Positions 16,983 through 25,804 of a stretch of DNA of 42,274 nucleotides are shown here, in pieces; position 1 is the stretch's first letter, and each line of letters starts with the position of its first letter. The stretch is taken from positions 1 through 42,274 of the forward strand of contig CACGKR010000004.1 of the NCBI GenBank assembly GCA_902573705.1. Direction: 5' to 3'. The position numbers and the translations under genes are program-made. The notes beneath the pieces were generated by a model. That model made no database searches and was not told the DNA's origin. It was given only the letters and a program-made list of their open reading frames with translations. The stretch comes from an uncultured Pelagibacteraceae bacterium. GTDB lineage: Bacteria > Pseudomonadota > Alphaproteobacteria > Pelagibacterales > Pelagibacteraceae.

Positions 16983-17269
16983 AGAAAGCTTATTGGGTAT
17001 GTATATTTGAAAAAATCAGTAATACAGAGAGATTAAAAGAGTATGCAATTAAAGCAAAACCAGCTGTAGAAAAATTTTCTGGAAAATTTTTAGCAAGAGG
17101 AGGAAAAAGTAGAACAAACGAGGGAATTGATTCTCCAAGAGTAGTTGTTGTTGAATTTCCCGATTATAATACCGCTTTAAAATGTTATGACTCCATGGAA
17201 TATCAAGAGGCACATGATATTCTTAACGGCCATGTAGTTAGACATCACCAAATAGTAGAAGGTAATTAA
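16979..17269 (+). CDS. DUF1330 family small protein
   Basis: A 96-residue ferredoxin-like alpha/beta barrel protein of the DUF1330 family. Features are KAYWVCIFEKISN at the N-terminus, KPAVEKFSGKFLARGG, and the C-terminal VVVEFPDYNTALKCYDSMEY. The family's biochemical function is unknown. It overlaps the GT17 gene (ATGA) and is probably coupled to it, though a functional link is not obvious. Its stop shares TTAA with the convergent glycosylase gene. Confidence 0.9.
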   Translation: MKKAYWVCIFEKISNTERLKEYAIKAKPAVEKFSGKFLARGGKSRTNEGIDSPRVVVVEFPDYNTALKCYDSMEYQEAHDILNGHVVRHHQIVEGN

Positions 17270-17901
17270 TATTGTATTGGCTCAGGATCTATACTTCTCC
17301 ATAAATACCATGTCGCAACTGAACAGTAAGGAGAAAATTTTTTTTTTAAAGATCCAACAAACTTTTCTGGTGGTAAATAATTTTTTTTATAATTTTTTGA
17401 AATCGCTCTCAAAAGACCAATATCTTGAATTGGCCAAATATTTGGTCGGTTATAAGTAAAAAGAAGTATCATTTCAGCAGACCATTTTCCAATTTGTTTT
17501 AATTCAGAGAGATAACTAATCGCATCATCATCGTTCATTTTTACAATTAGTTTAGGATTAAAAGATTTATCCAGCATTTGTTTTGCTAAACTTTTTATCC
17601 CTAAAACTTTCTGACGACTTAAACCACATCTTTTAAGTTCACTGAAGGTCAATTTTGACACTATTTTTGCATTAACTTTATTTTTACATTTTTTTTTAAA
17701 TTTAAGAAAAACAGAATTTGCAGCAGCAACACTTATTTGTTGTCCAATTATACTTTTACAAAGTGAAAAAAAAATATCCCTTCTAGATGTAAGAATAACT
17801 TCTGATGGACTTTTATAATTTTTAATTAATCTTGACATGATTTTATCCTTTTTTGATAAATATTTTTTTGCCTTATTCCAATATTTTGGTACTTTAGTCA
17901 T
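17266..17901 (-). CDS. DNA-3-methyladenine glycosylase (AlkA family, HhH-GPD)
   Basis: A 211-residue base-excision repair glycosylase that removes alkylated purines. The helix-hairpin-helix is LKQIGKWSAEMILLF and the catalytic Asp is D160 in WPIQDIGLLRA. The segment LCKSIIGQQISVAAA is the usual N-terminal signature of the AlkA/MAG branch. It lacks the extra N-terminal domain of E. coli AlkA, which makes it the short form, as in MagI/Mag1 proteins. It overlaps the upstream DMT exporter by 8 bp, so the two are coupled. Confidence 0.9.
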   Translation of the reverse strand: MTKVPKYWNKAKKYLSKKDKIMSRLIKNYKSPSEVILTSRRDIFFSLCKSIIGQQISVAAANSVFLKFKKKCKNKVNAKIVSKLTFSELKRCGLSRQKVLGIKSLAKQMLDKSFNPKLIVKMNDDDAISYLSELKQIGKWSAEMILLFTYNRPNIWPIQDIGLLRAISKNYKKNYLPPEKFVGSLKKKFSPYCSVATWYLWRSIDPEPIQY

Positions 17902-18778
17902 TTAATGTTTTTGAAGTAACAATATTCTTATTATAAATTTCTCTTCTAAAAATTATTAATGTTGAAATTATTACTAAAAATGCTCCCGATAATGTTTTAA
18001 TAGTAGGTGTCTCTTCCCAAATAAAATATCCAAAGATTACTGCAAATACTAAAGCTAAATATTTCAATGGCGTTACTAGTGAAACTTCAGAATATTTATA
18101 TGAAAGACTTAACCATAAATTAGCAACACCTCCAAAAATACCGATTAAAGACAATAAGATAAAATGATTAAAACTTGGCATTACCCAGCCTTGAGGAATA
18201 GTTAAAAAACTTAAAAACATAATTGATAAAGAAAAATAGAAAGAAATTAACCAAGGTGGTTCGGTAGTAGATAATTGTCTAATTGTAATAGCAACATAAG
18301 AAAGTCCTAAACAAAAAATAATTGGAAAAATGTAATATATATTTAATTCACTAATTCCAGGTTCAGTTATAACGAGTATTCCAATGAAACCAATAATAAC
18401 AGCCATCCATCTAAAAATTCCTACTTTTTCACTTAGTAAGAAAATCGATAAAATAGTTGTGAATATAGGTGCAGCAAAAGAAATGCTTACCACTGTTGCT
18501 AAAGGTAACTCTCTAAGAGCTATGAATATTGAAATTAAAGCTATAAGGCCAGCTAAACATCTAAGTGCATGCAAACCAGGTCTTTTAGTTTGATAAAAAT
18601 TAGTTAATCTTTCTTTTGGTATTACAAAAAAATAAAAAATTATTCCAAAAAAACCTCTAAAAAATAGAACCTGTCCTATAGGATAATCTATTGACCACTT
18701 TACAATAACATCCATTAAAGAAAATGCACATATAGACATAAACATGTACAAAAAACCTAATTGATTTTTACTTAGCAT
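17894..18778 (-). CDS. DMT/EamA family transporter
   Basis: A 294-residue membrane protein with about ten helices in two EamA repeats. The first repeat contains QVLFFRGFFGIIFYF and LALRELPLATVVSISFAAPIF-like sequence, the second YSEVSLVTPLKYLALVFAVI. These features match the drug/metabolite transporter superfamily, usually exporters of metabolites or amino acids. The substrate is unknown. Its start lies 35 bp from the divergent msrA start, and it reads into the DNA glycosylase gene with an 8-bp overlap. Confidence 0.9.
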   Translation of the reverse strand: MLSKNQLGFLYMFMSICAFSLMDVIVKWSIDYPIGQVLFFRGFFGIIFYFFVIPKERLTNFYQTKRPGLHALRCLAGLIALISIFIALRELPLATVVSISFAAPIFTTILSIFLLSEKVGIFRWMAVIIGFIGILVITEPGISELNIYYIFPIIFCLGLSYVAITIRQLSTTEPPWLISFYFSLSIMFLSFLTIPQGWVMPSFNHFILLSLIGIFGGVANLWLSLSYKYSEVSLVTPLKYLALVFAVIFGYFIWEETPTIKTLSGAFLVIISTLIIFRREIYNKNIVTSKTLND

Positions 18779-18813
18779 ATGAATAATTTGTAAATTAATT
18801 TAAATCTTAATCA

Positions 18814-19257
18814 ATGGAAATAGCAGTTTTAGCTCTTGGATGTTTTTGGGGACCAGAAATCAAATATAGTAAAATTCCTGGCATAATAAAAACTGAGGTA
18901 GGATATTGTGGAGGTGATAAACCTAAAGTGACCTACAAAGAAGTATGCACAGGCGAAACCAATCATGCGGAAGTAGTAAAACTTGATTTCGATGAAAAGC
19001 AAATATCTTATGAGAAAATTATATATAAATTTTTTGAATTCCATGATCCGACGACTTTAAATTCTCAAGGACCAGATTTTGGAACTCAATACAGAAGTGA
19101 AATTTTTTACTTAAATGAAAATCAAAAAATAATAGCTGAAAAAATTTGTAAGGAAGTAAATGACAAATTGTCTGGTAAAGTTGTGACCAATATCAGTCTT
19201 CTTAAGAACTACTGCCCAGCTGAGGAATATCATCAAAAATATTTAGAAAAAAAATAA
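18814..19257 (+). CDS. msrA: Peptide-methionine (S)-S-oxide reductase MsrA
   Basis: A 147-residue repair enzyme that reduces methionine-S-sulfoxide in proteins with thioredoxin. The catalytic Cys10 is in GCFWG. VGYCGGDKPKVTYKEVCTGE and the segment FFEFHDPTTLNSQGPDFGTQ follow. A C-terminal Cys in KNYCPAEEYHQKY fits the resolving residue. It is short for the family (often 150-200 residues). It begins a plus-strand operon and is followed, one base after its stop, by a sulfurtransferase. Confidence 0.95.
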   Translation: MEIAVLALGCFWGPEIKYSKIPGIIKTEVGYCGGDKPKVTYKEVCTGETNHAEVVKLDFDEKQISYEKIIYKFFEFHDPTTLNSQGPDFGTQYRSEIFYLNENQKIIAEKICKEVNDKLSGKVVTNISLLKNYCPAEEYHQKYLEKK

Positions 19258-19258
19258 T

Positions 19259-20074
19259 ATGTCATTAGTTGAAACTGATTGGCTCGAAAAAAATTTAGAT
19301 CGTGTAAAAATTATTGATTGTTCATGGCATATGCCAAAATCTAACAGAAATGGATTTGAAGAATATAAATCACAACACATTCCTTACTCTGTTTTTTTTG
19401 ATTTAGATAAAAATTCGAAAAAAAACTCTCATCTTCCTCACATGCTTGTTGAAAAAGAAGATTGGGAAAAAATTGTATCCAAAATGGGGATAGAGAATAA
19501 TGATGAAATAATTGTTTATGATAATTCTGATGTAATAAGTTCATGTCGATGTTGGTTTAACTTTATTTACTTTGGTCACGACCCTAAATTAATTCACATT
19601 TTAAATGGTGGCTTAAAAAAATGGATTAAAGAAAAAAGAAAGATTACGCAGGATATTCCTCAAATAAAATTCACTAACTATAAATCTTTCAAAAAAAAAG
19701 ATCTGGTTAAAAATAAAGAATTTATTGACGCAAATATTCAAACCAAAAAATTTAAAGTGATAGATGCAAGGAGCAAAGAAAGATTTGAAGGTAAAGTACC
19801 AGAGCCCAGAACAGGCCTAAGAAGTGGTAGTATAGAAAATTCTTTTTGTATGCCTTTTTCTAATTGTTTAAATCCAGATAAAACCTTCAAAGATAATAAA
19901 GAACTAAAGAATATTTTTGAGTCATATGTAAAAAATATAGATGAAAAAAATATTGTTTTTTCATGTGGATCTGGAGTAACTGCGTGTGTTTTGGCACTAG
20001 CTTATTCTCTAATAAATGATAAATATCATCCTTGTATTTACGATGGCTCTTGGGCTGAATACGGTTTAATTTAA
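19259..20074 (+). CDS. sseA: 3-mercaptopyruvate/thiosulfate sulfurtransferase
   Basis: A 271-residue protein of two rhodanese domains. It transfers sulfane sulfur from mercaptopyruvate or thiosulfate to an acceptor. The active-site loop is CGSGVTAC with the nucleophile C236; this CGSGVTA form is the one typical of mercaptopyruvate enzymes. The inactive N-terminal domain has YDNSDVISSCRCWFNF, and the domain boundary contains ARSKERFEGKVPEPRTGLRS. It lies between msrA and the RND adaptor, with an 8-bp gap downstream. Confidence 0.92.
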   Translation: MSLVETDWLEKNLDRVKIIDCSWHMPKSNRNGFEEYKSQHIPYSVFFDLDKNSKKNSHLPHMLVEKEDWEKIVSKMGIENNDEIIVYDNSDVISSCRCWFNFIYFGHDPKLIHILNGGLKKWIKEKRKITQDIPQIKFTNYKSFKKKDLVKNKEFIDANIQTKKFKVIDARSKERFEGKVPEPRTGLRSGSIENSFCMPFSNCLNPDKTFKDNKELKNIFESYVKNIDEKNIVFSCGSGVTACVLALAYSLINDKYHPCIYDGSWAEYGLI

Positions 20075-20081
20075 ATTTAAA

Positions 20082-20951
20082 ATGAAAAGATCAACTAAAA
20101 CTATTTCTATAATATTCCTATTTTTTCTCATTATAGCAATTGTGATTATTGGAAGAACAATGATTGGGAATCATTTTAAAAAAAAATTTAGTAAAATGCC
20201 TCCTCCAGGAATTATAATTACAGAAGTTGTTAATAAAGAATTTTCACAAAAAATAGAAACTTTTGGAACAGCAATTTCAAAAAGATCTGAAACATTTAAG
20301 ATTAAAAAAGATGATCTTATTGAAGATTTAAAGTTAAAAAATTTTGTTAAAAAAGGTGAAGTTTTAATTAAATTGAAAAGTGGTGATGTAATAGCTCCAT
20401 TTAGTGGAGTGTTGGGATATACTGGACTTACAGAAGATATACTTGTTTCAAACAATATAGTCATTATCACAATAGATGATAACTCAACTATATATTCTGA
20501 TATTAAGATCCCTGAAAATTACTCAGCGTATATAAAAAAAGGGTTACCAGTCAAAGTAAAAATAGCTAGCTATAAAGATAAAATATTTGAGGGTGAAGTT
20601 GATTTTGTTTCAAGTAGAATTAATGCTGATACTAGAAGTTTGCTATCAAGGATAAAAGTAAAAAATAAAGACTTAGAATTAATTTCAGGATCATTACTAG
20701 AGGTTAGCGTTAAATTTGACTTAAGAAATTCTTTAAGTGTTCCTGATACAAGTGTAATGGTTGAGGGAGATAAGTCATATGTTTATAAGATTAATGATGA
20801 AAATATTGCTAATAAAATAGAAGTAAAAACAGGTTTAAGAAGTGAAAAAAATATAGAAATAGTCTCTGGTTTGGTTCAAGGAGATATTATTGTAGCTGAA
20901 GGACTAAGAAAAGTTAGACCACAAGGAAAAATAAAACCCATCAATCAATAA
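20082..20951 (+). CDS. RND efflux periplasmic adaptor, apparently lacking the helical hairpin
   Basis: A 289-residue membrane-fusion protein: an N-terminal membrane anchor (about 8-28), a split lipoyl domain and beta-barrel domains. The first lipoyl half ends in VKKGEVLIKL (89-98) and the second begins almost at once, VIAPFSGVLG (103-112). In AcrA or MexA a long alpha-helical hairpin sits at that junction and contacts the outer-membrane channel; here only about four residues remain. The rest of the protein is the usual barrel and membrane-proximal domain. It is directly followed by the pump gene, whose ATG comes immediately after this stop. Confidence 0.88.
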   Translation: MKRSTKTISIIFLFFLIIAIVIIGRTMIGNHFKKKFSKMPPPGIIITEVVNKEFSQKIETFGTAISKRSETFKIKKDDLIEDLKLKNFVKKGEVLIKLKSGDVIAPFSGVLGYTGLTEDILVSNNIVIITIDDNSTIYSDIKIPENYSAYIKKGLPVKVKIASYKDKIFEGEVDFVSSRINADTRSLLSRIKVKNKDLELISGSLLEVSVKFDLRNSLSVPDTSVMVEGDKSYVYKINDENIANKIEVKTGLRSEKNIEIVSGLVQGDIIVAEGLRKVRPQGKIKPINQ

Positions 20952-23900
20952 ATGTTTATTTCTGAATTAAGCATAAAAAGACCGACCGTCTCTTGGGTTA
21001 TGTCACTTATATTGATTGTTTTTGGCTTGTTTGTTTTTTGGAAATTACCAGTTAGAGAACTGCCAAATGGGATACAGCCACCAGTAGTACAAATTCAAGT
21101 AGATTATAAGTCTGCTGCAGCTTCAATAGTAGATCAAGAAGTAACACAAGTTGTTGAAGATGTTATCGGAGGAGCTGAGGGAATAAAAAATATTGATTCT
21201 AAATCTGAAAATGGAAGAAGTACAATTAATGTAGAATTTGACACTAGCATAGATTTAGATAATGCGGCTAATGACATTAGAGAAAGAGTTGCTCGAATTG
21301 TTGATAATTTGCCTTCTGAGTCTGATGCTCCACAAATACTTAAAAGAGCAGCTGGTTTTACTACCACTATGTGGCTTTCCTTATCATCCTCTACATGGAG
21401 TGATCTTGAATTAGGAGATTATGCAGAAAGATATTTAGTTGATCAATTTTCTAGTGTTAGAAATGTTGGAAGGATCAGGGTTGGAGGATTAAGAGAATTA
21501 AGTATCAGAGTCTGGATTGATCCTATAAGGCTTGCTGCAAATGATTTGACAATTAAAGAGGTTGAAACTGCCATGCGAGGAGAAAATATTAGTCTTCCAG
21601 CTGGAACTCTTGAGGCAGATAATATTGATTTAACACTTAATTTAGATAAATCATATAACGATATTAATTCTATCAAGCTGCTACCAATAAAAAAAACTAA
21701 AAACAAAGTTATTTTATTATCTGATGTTGCAAATATAGAATTTGGGCCAGTTTCAGAAAAAACACTATTTAAAGCTCAAACTAAAGACCAAATAAATTTA
21801 AAAACTGTTGGAATAGGTATTTATGCTAGAAGCGGTGCATCAACAGTTGAACTTTCAAACGATATCAAAAAAAAAATTATTCAAGTCAAAAAATCGTTAC
21901 CTGATGAATTAGACTTAAGAGTTTCTTTTAATAGAGCAAACTATGTTGAAGCAGCTATTCAGGAAGTTTATAAAACTTTATTAATAGCGTTTATTTTAGT
22001 TGTATTAATAATCTATCTATTCTTAGGAAATTTGAAGGCAGTTATTGTGCCTGCTATAGCGCTCCCTGTAAGTCTAATAGCTTCTTTTTTAGGTTTATAT
22101 ATATTTGGACTATCAATAAATATTTTTGTCCTTTTAAGTTTTATTTTGGCAATAGGAATAATCACAGATGATTCTGTCATAATGACAGATGCAATTTATA
22201 GAAGAATAGAAAATGGTGAAACTCCATTAGTTGCTGCATACAAAGGTTCTAAACAAATATCTTTTGCCATTATAGCTACAACACTTATTTTAGTAGCAGT
22301 TTTTCTACCATTAATTTTTATTGAGGGAATTTCAGGAACTTTATTTAGAGAAACAGCAATTGCATTATCTTTTTCAATTGTTGTATCCTCTTTTGTAGCA
22401 TTAACTTTATCTCCAATGCTTGCTAGTAAGTTTTTATACAAAAATACATCAAAAAAAAAATTTATACAAAAATTTGAAAGAATTTTTCAAAGTTTTTCTA
22501 ATTTTTATAAAGAAACTTTAGACTTAATTATTGATAAAACAAAAGCTGTAAGTTTTTTTATAATCTTAATAGTTGTAGCATCAGTACTATTATTTAGTTT
22601 TTCAAAAAAAGAGTTGTTACCTTTAGAGGATCGAGGAGCATACTTAATTATTGGCTCAACCGACGAAGGAAGTTCTTTTGAATATACTCAAGAGCAAGCC
22701 CAAAAAGTAGAGGCGAGACTGATCCCTCTCCTCCAGGCTGAGGATAGCCCTTATGCAAGATTTATAATGAGGGTGCCTGGATTTGGTAATTCTGCAAATT
22801 CTTATAACAGTTTTATAATAATTGCTTTACTCGATGACTGGAAAAACAGAAAAAAAGGACAACAAGTAGTTTTAAGAGAGGCTATAGGAAAAATAGTTAC
22901 TTTACCTCAGGCATTAGCATTCCCTATCTCTCCTCAATCAATAAGAGTATCTAATTATAATAAACCTGTACAGATGGTCATTTACGGAAGTACTTATGAG
23001 GAGCTAGAAGAAATACAAAAAAAAGTGATACAAAAGTTAAGATCAAACAAAAACCTCTCTAGAATTGAGTCCGACTACAATCGAAATAAGCCCGAGATAA
23101 AATTAATCATTAATAAGAATAAAGCTAAAGATTTAGGAGTTTCAACAAAATCAATAGGTGAAACACTCGAAACTCTTTACGGAGGAAAAAAAATAACAAC
23201 TTTCAACAAACTGGGAAAAGAATATCCTATAATTGTTCAACAATATTTATCTGATAGAAGAAACAAGGAAGGTGTTTCGAAAATATTTGTCCGTTCTGAG
23301 ACAAATAAAAAATTAATTTCTTTAGCAAATCTAGTTAGTTTTAAAGAAGAAGGATCAGCAAAAGAACTTGCAAGATATAATAGACAAAGAGCAGTAACAA
23401 TATCAGCAAATATTAACGAGAGTTATACTTTAACACAGGCAATAGGTTTTTTTGAAGATGTTATGGTTGATATAGCTCCAGAAAATCAAATTACTTGGAA
23501 AGGTAAGTCTGAAGAAATTAAAGAAACCAGTAATGAATTATTTATAATTTTTGCACTAGCACTACTTACTGCATATTTAGTAATGGCAGCAACATTTAAT
23601 TCTTTTATTCATCCATTCATAATTGTTTTAACTGTTCCATTAGCTATTTTTGGTGGATTAATTTTTATTTTATTCCTTAATAGTTCAGTAAATATTTTTT
23701 CTCAAATTGCTTTAATTATATTGATCGGTATTTCTACAAAAAATAGTATTTTAATTGTCGACTATGCAAATCGAATAAGAACAACAGGAAAAAACATAAG
23801 GGCAGCTGTTAAAGAAGCATGTTCAGCAAGATTCAGGCCCATTATTATGACATCCCTGAGTACTATGATTGCTATGGTACCCCTTGTAATTGGCAATATT

Positions 23901-24080
23901 GGCCCAGGTGCTGGTGAAGGATCAAGATTAGCTGTAGGTTCTACTATTTTAGGTGGAATGATAATCTCAACATTTTTTACTTTGTATGTTACTCCATCAA
24001 TGTATTTAGCATTAGCAAAAAATACTAAAAGAATTGATGAGGTAGATCTGGAGTTAAAAAAAGAGTTATCTAAAAAATAA
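20952..24080 (+). CDS. RND efflux pump, inner-membrane permease (AcrB/MexF-like)
   Basis: A 1042-residue HAE1-type RND pump that uses the proton gradient to export compounds. It begins FISELSIKRPTVSWV, with two large periplasmic domains and 12 helices. The proton-relay Asp pair is D406 and D407 in LAIGIITDDSVIM. The conserved Lys is in IGISTKNSILIVDYA. Length and motifs agree with a complete, active pump. No outer-membrane channel gene is in the window. Its end overlaps the convergent SLT lipoprotein gene by 11 bp. The substrate is unknown. Confidence 0.95.
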   Translation: MFISELSIKRPTVSWVMSLILIVFGLFVFWKLPVRELPNGIQPPVVQIQVDYKSAAASIVDQEVTQVVEDVIGGAEGIKNIDSKSENGRSTINVEFDTSIDLDNAANDIRERVARIVDNLPSESDAPQILKRAAGFTTTMWLSLSSSTWSDLELGDYAERYLVDQFSSVRNVGRIRVGGLRELSIRVWIDPIRLAANDLTIKEVETAMRGENISLPAGTLEADNIDLTLNLDKSYNDINSIKLLPIKKTKNKVILLSDVANIEFGPVSEKTLFKAQTKDQINLKTVGIGIYARSGASTVELSNDIKKKIIQVKKSLPDELDLRVSFNRANYVEAAIQEVYKTLLIAFILVVLIIYLFLGNLKAVIVPAIALPVSLIASFLGLYIFGLSINIFVLLSFILAIGIITDDSVIMTDAIYRRIENGETPLVAAYKGSKQISFAIIATTLILVAVFLPLIFIEGISGTLFRETAIALSFSIVVSSFVALTLSPMLASKFLYKNTSKKKFIQKFERIFQSFSNFYKETLDLIIDKTKAVSFFIILIVVASVLLFSFSKKELLPLEDRGAYLIIGSTDEGSSFEYTQEQAQKVEARLIPLLQAEDSPYARFIMRVPGFGNSANSYNSFIIIALLDDWKNRKKGQQVVLREAIGKIVTLPQALAFPISPQSIRVSNYNKPVQMVIYGSTYEELEEIQKKVIQKLRSNKNLSRIESDYNRNKPEIKLIINKNKAKDLGVSTKSIGETLETLYGGKKITTFNKLGKEYPIIVQQYLSDRRNKEGVSKIFVRSETNKKLISLANLVSFKEEGSAKELARYNRQRAVTISANINESYTLTQAIGFFEDVMVDIAPENQITWKGKSEEIKETSNELFIIFALALLTAYLVMAATFNSFIHPFIIVLTVPLAIFGGLIFILFLNSSVNIFSQIALIILIGISTKNSILIVDYANRIRTTGKNIRAAVKEACSARFRPIIMTSLSTMIAMVPLVIGNIGPGAGEGSRLAVGSTILGGMIISTFFTLYVTPSMYLALAKNTKRIDEVDLELKKELSKK

Positions 24081-24669
24081 TATACTTTTTTTTGTTAAGC
24101 GAGTTTTTACATTTTAATAATTGTTTTTTATAAATATTAGATTGTTTTTCAACTTTTTGTGCTAGACCAATTACTTTTTTGTTTTTTTTATAATATTTAT
24201 AATTTCCCCAACCCTCATGATAGGCAAGATATTGTTTAAAAGCATCTTTTTTTGAAACTTTAAGAATAGACTCAGTTTTATTTGTATACCAACCAATAAA
24301 ATCGACACTATCTTTAAATCTAAATCTTGTTGCAAGTTTGTTTCCTGTTTCTTTTTTATATTGCTCCCAAGTTCCTTTAACTGCTTGAGAATAACCAAAT
24401 GAACTTGAGGGTCTTTTAAAAGGAATAACCTTAAAAATTTTTTGTCTTGGAGGCTTTGCTAACCAGTCAAAGTTGGACTCCATTTTTATTATTGCTAATT
24501 GAACATGAATAGGTGTGCCCCATCTTTGTTCAACTTTTTTAGTATGTTTATACCATAGATACCTTTCATTAAATATTAAACAACTATTAGCAGTATTCAT
24601 TGGAATTGAAGAACATCCAATTAATAAAAAAAAAATTAGAATTAAAAAATTAATTTTGGGAGTTACCAT
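24070..24669 (-). CDS. Lytic-transglycosylase-like lipoprotein (SLT_4 type)
   Basis: A 199-residue lipoprotein with a short signal peptide and lipobox LIGC (Cys19). The SLT-like domain has QRWGTPIHVQLAIIKMESNF with the likely catalytic Glu in KMESNF. Next come RPSSSFGYSQAVKGTWEQYK and VDFIGWYTN, and YLAYHEGWGNY near residue 160. This pattern is that of the SLT_4 family of presumed murein-cleaving lipoproteins. It follows a VanZ-like gene with a 20-bp overlap, and its 3' end overlaps the RND pump gene. Confidence 0.82.
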   Translation of the reverse strand: MVTPKINFLILIFFLLIGCSSIPMNTANSCLIFNERYLWYKHTKKVEQRWGTPIHVQLAIIKMESNFDWLAKPPRQKIFKVIPFKRPSSSFGYSQAVKGTWEQYKKETGNKLATRFRFKDSVDFIGWYTNKTESILKVSKKDAFKQYLAYHEGWGNYKYYKKNKKVIGLAQKVEKQSNIYKKQLLKCKNSLNKKKYIIF

Positions 24670-25045
24670 ATTTATTTATAAAACTGTGTAGAAAAATTAC
24701 AACAATGACACCAAATAAATTTCCAAATAAATCTGACCACTGAAAACTTCTTGCTGGGATAATTAAATGGAAAACCTCTAGAAGTATTGACAATGCTATT
24801 AAATAAATGATTAAATATTTTCTTTGTTTTGAAATCAAAAAACTTAATAAACCAATTACTGACAATACTATAAATATGTAAAAATGATTTGACGATATAA
24901 AAAAATTAGGTGTAATTTGAGGCTGAATATTAATGTCATTATATATCGCTAAACCCAATATACTTCCTGGAAAAATATACAAAACAATTGTAATAAAATT
25001 TATTAAATAAAAAATAAATCTATTTTTTGAGAAAAATTTAATCAT
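24650..25045 (-). CDS. VanZ-like small membrane protein
   Basis: A 131-residue protein with four predicted helices (about 9-30, 47-67, 75-93, 105-123). The segment ARSFQWSDLFGNLFG between the last two resembles the conserved acid-Asn/Gly motif of VanZ-like proteins. The family has no settled function beyond a link to teicoplanin resistance in one member. It overlaps the lipoprotein gene by 20 bp and is divergent from gpmA, with 45 bp between starts. Confidence 0.6.
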   Translation of the reverse strand: MIKFFSKNRFIFYLINFITIVLYIFPGSILGLAIYNDINIQPQITPNFFISSNHFYIFIVLSVIGLLSFLISKQRKYLIIYLIALSILLEVFHLIIPARSFQWSDLFGNLFGVIVVIFLHSFINKYGNSQN

Positions 25046-25090
25046 TTAATTATATAGTTTTATTTATAAATATATTTTAAAAATAACAAT

Positions 25091-25804
25091 ATGAGTTTTA
25101 TAATATTAATCAGACATGGGCAAAGTACCTGGAATCTTGAAAAAAGATTTACAGGCTGGGTGGATGTGGATCTAACTGAAGAAGGAAAACTTGAGGCTGA
25201 AAAAGCGGGTTCTTTGATAAAAAATAGAGATCTCAAAATTGATTTCTATTATTCATCTTTACAATTGAGAGCTAATAAAACGCTTAAAATAATTCAAAAA
25301 ATTTTAAATGATAAAAAAAACTACAAAAAAGCTTGGGAGCTAAATGAAAGACATTATGGAGCTTTAACAAGCCTTAACAAAGTTGAAATGAGTAAAAAAC
25401 TTGGTGAAGATAAAGTGCATGAATTTAGAAGATCTTGGGATGTCAAACCAGAACCTCTTAGTAAAAAAAGTCCTTATCATCCAATTAATATTGAGATTTA
25501 TAAAGATATACCAAAAGAAGTAATTCCTGATACTGAGTCTTTAAAGGATACTTACGAAAGAGTTTTAGAATATTTTAAAAATGAAATTGAAGAAAAATTA
25601 ATTAAAGGAAATATTTTAGTTTCTGCTCATGGAAATTCAATAAGAGCTTTATGTAAATATTTATTCAACTTAGATAATAATAAAATTTCAAAATTAGAAA
25701 TCCCTACGGGGAATCCTTTGATAATAAATTTAGATAAAGACTTAAAGATAAAGAGTTGTGAATATCTTGATAAAGAAAGAGCTAAAGATCTTTTAGTTTT
25801 TTAA
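25091..25804 (+). CDS. gpmA: 2,3-bisphosphoglycerate-dependent phosphoglycerate mutase
   Basis: A 237-residue histidine phosphatase superfamily enzyme that interconverts 3- and 2-phosphoglycerate in glycolysis and gluconeogenesis. The phosphohistidine is H9 in IRHGQSTWN. The signature FTGWVDVDLTEEG and the acid in WELNERHYGAL follow. The second His is in SAHGNSIRAL. Length fits the dPGM family. It converges on murU with an unusually long 23-bp overlap of coding ends. Confidence 0.96.
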   Translation: MSFIILIRHGQSTWNLEKRFTGWVDVDLTEEGKLEAEKAGSLIKNRDLKIDFYYSSLQLRANKTLKIIQKILNDKKNYKKAWELNERHYGALTSLNKVEMSKKLGEDKVHEFRRSWDVKPEPLSKKSPYHPINIEIYKDIPKEVIPDTESLKDTYERVLEYFKNEIEEKLIKGNILVSAHGNSIRALCKYLFNLDNNKISKLEIPTGNPLIINLDKDLKIKSCEYLDKERAKDLLVF

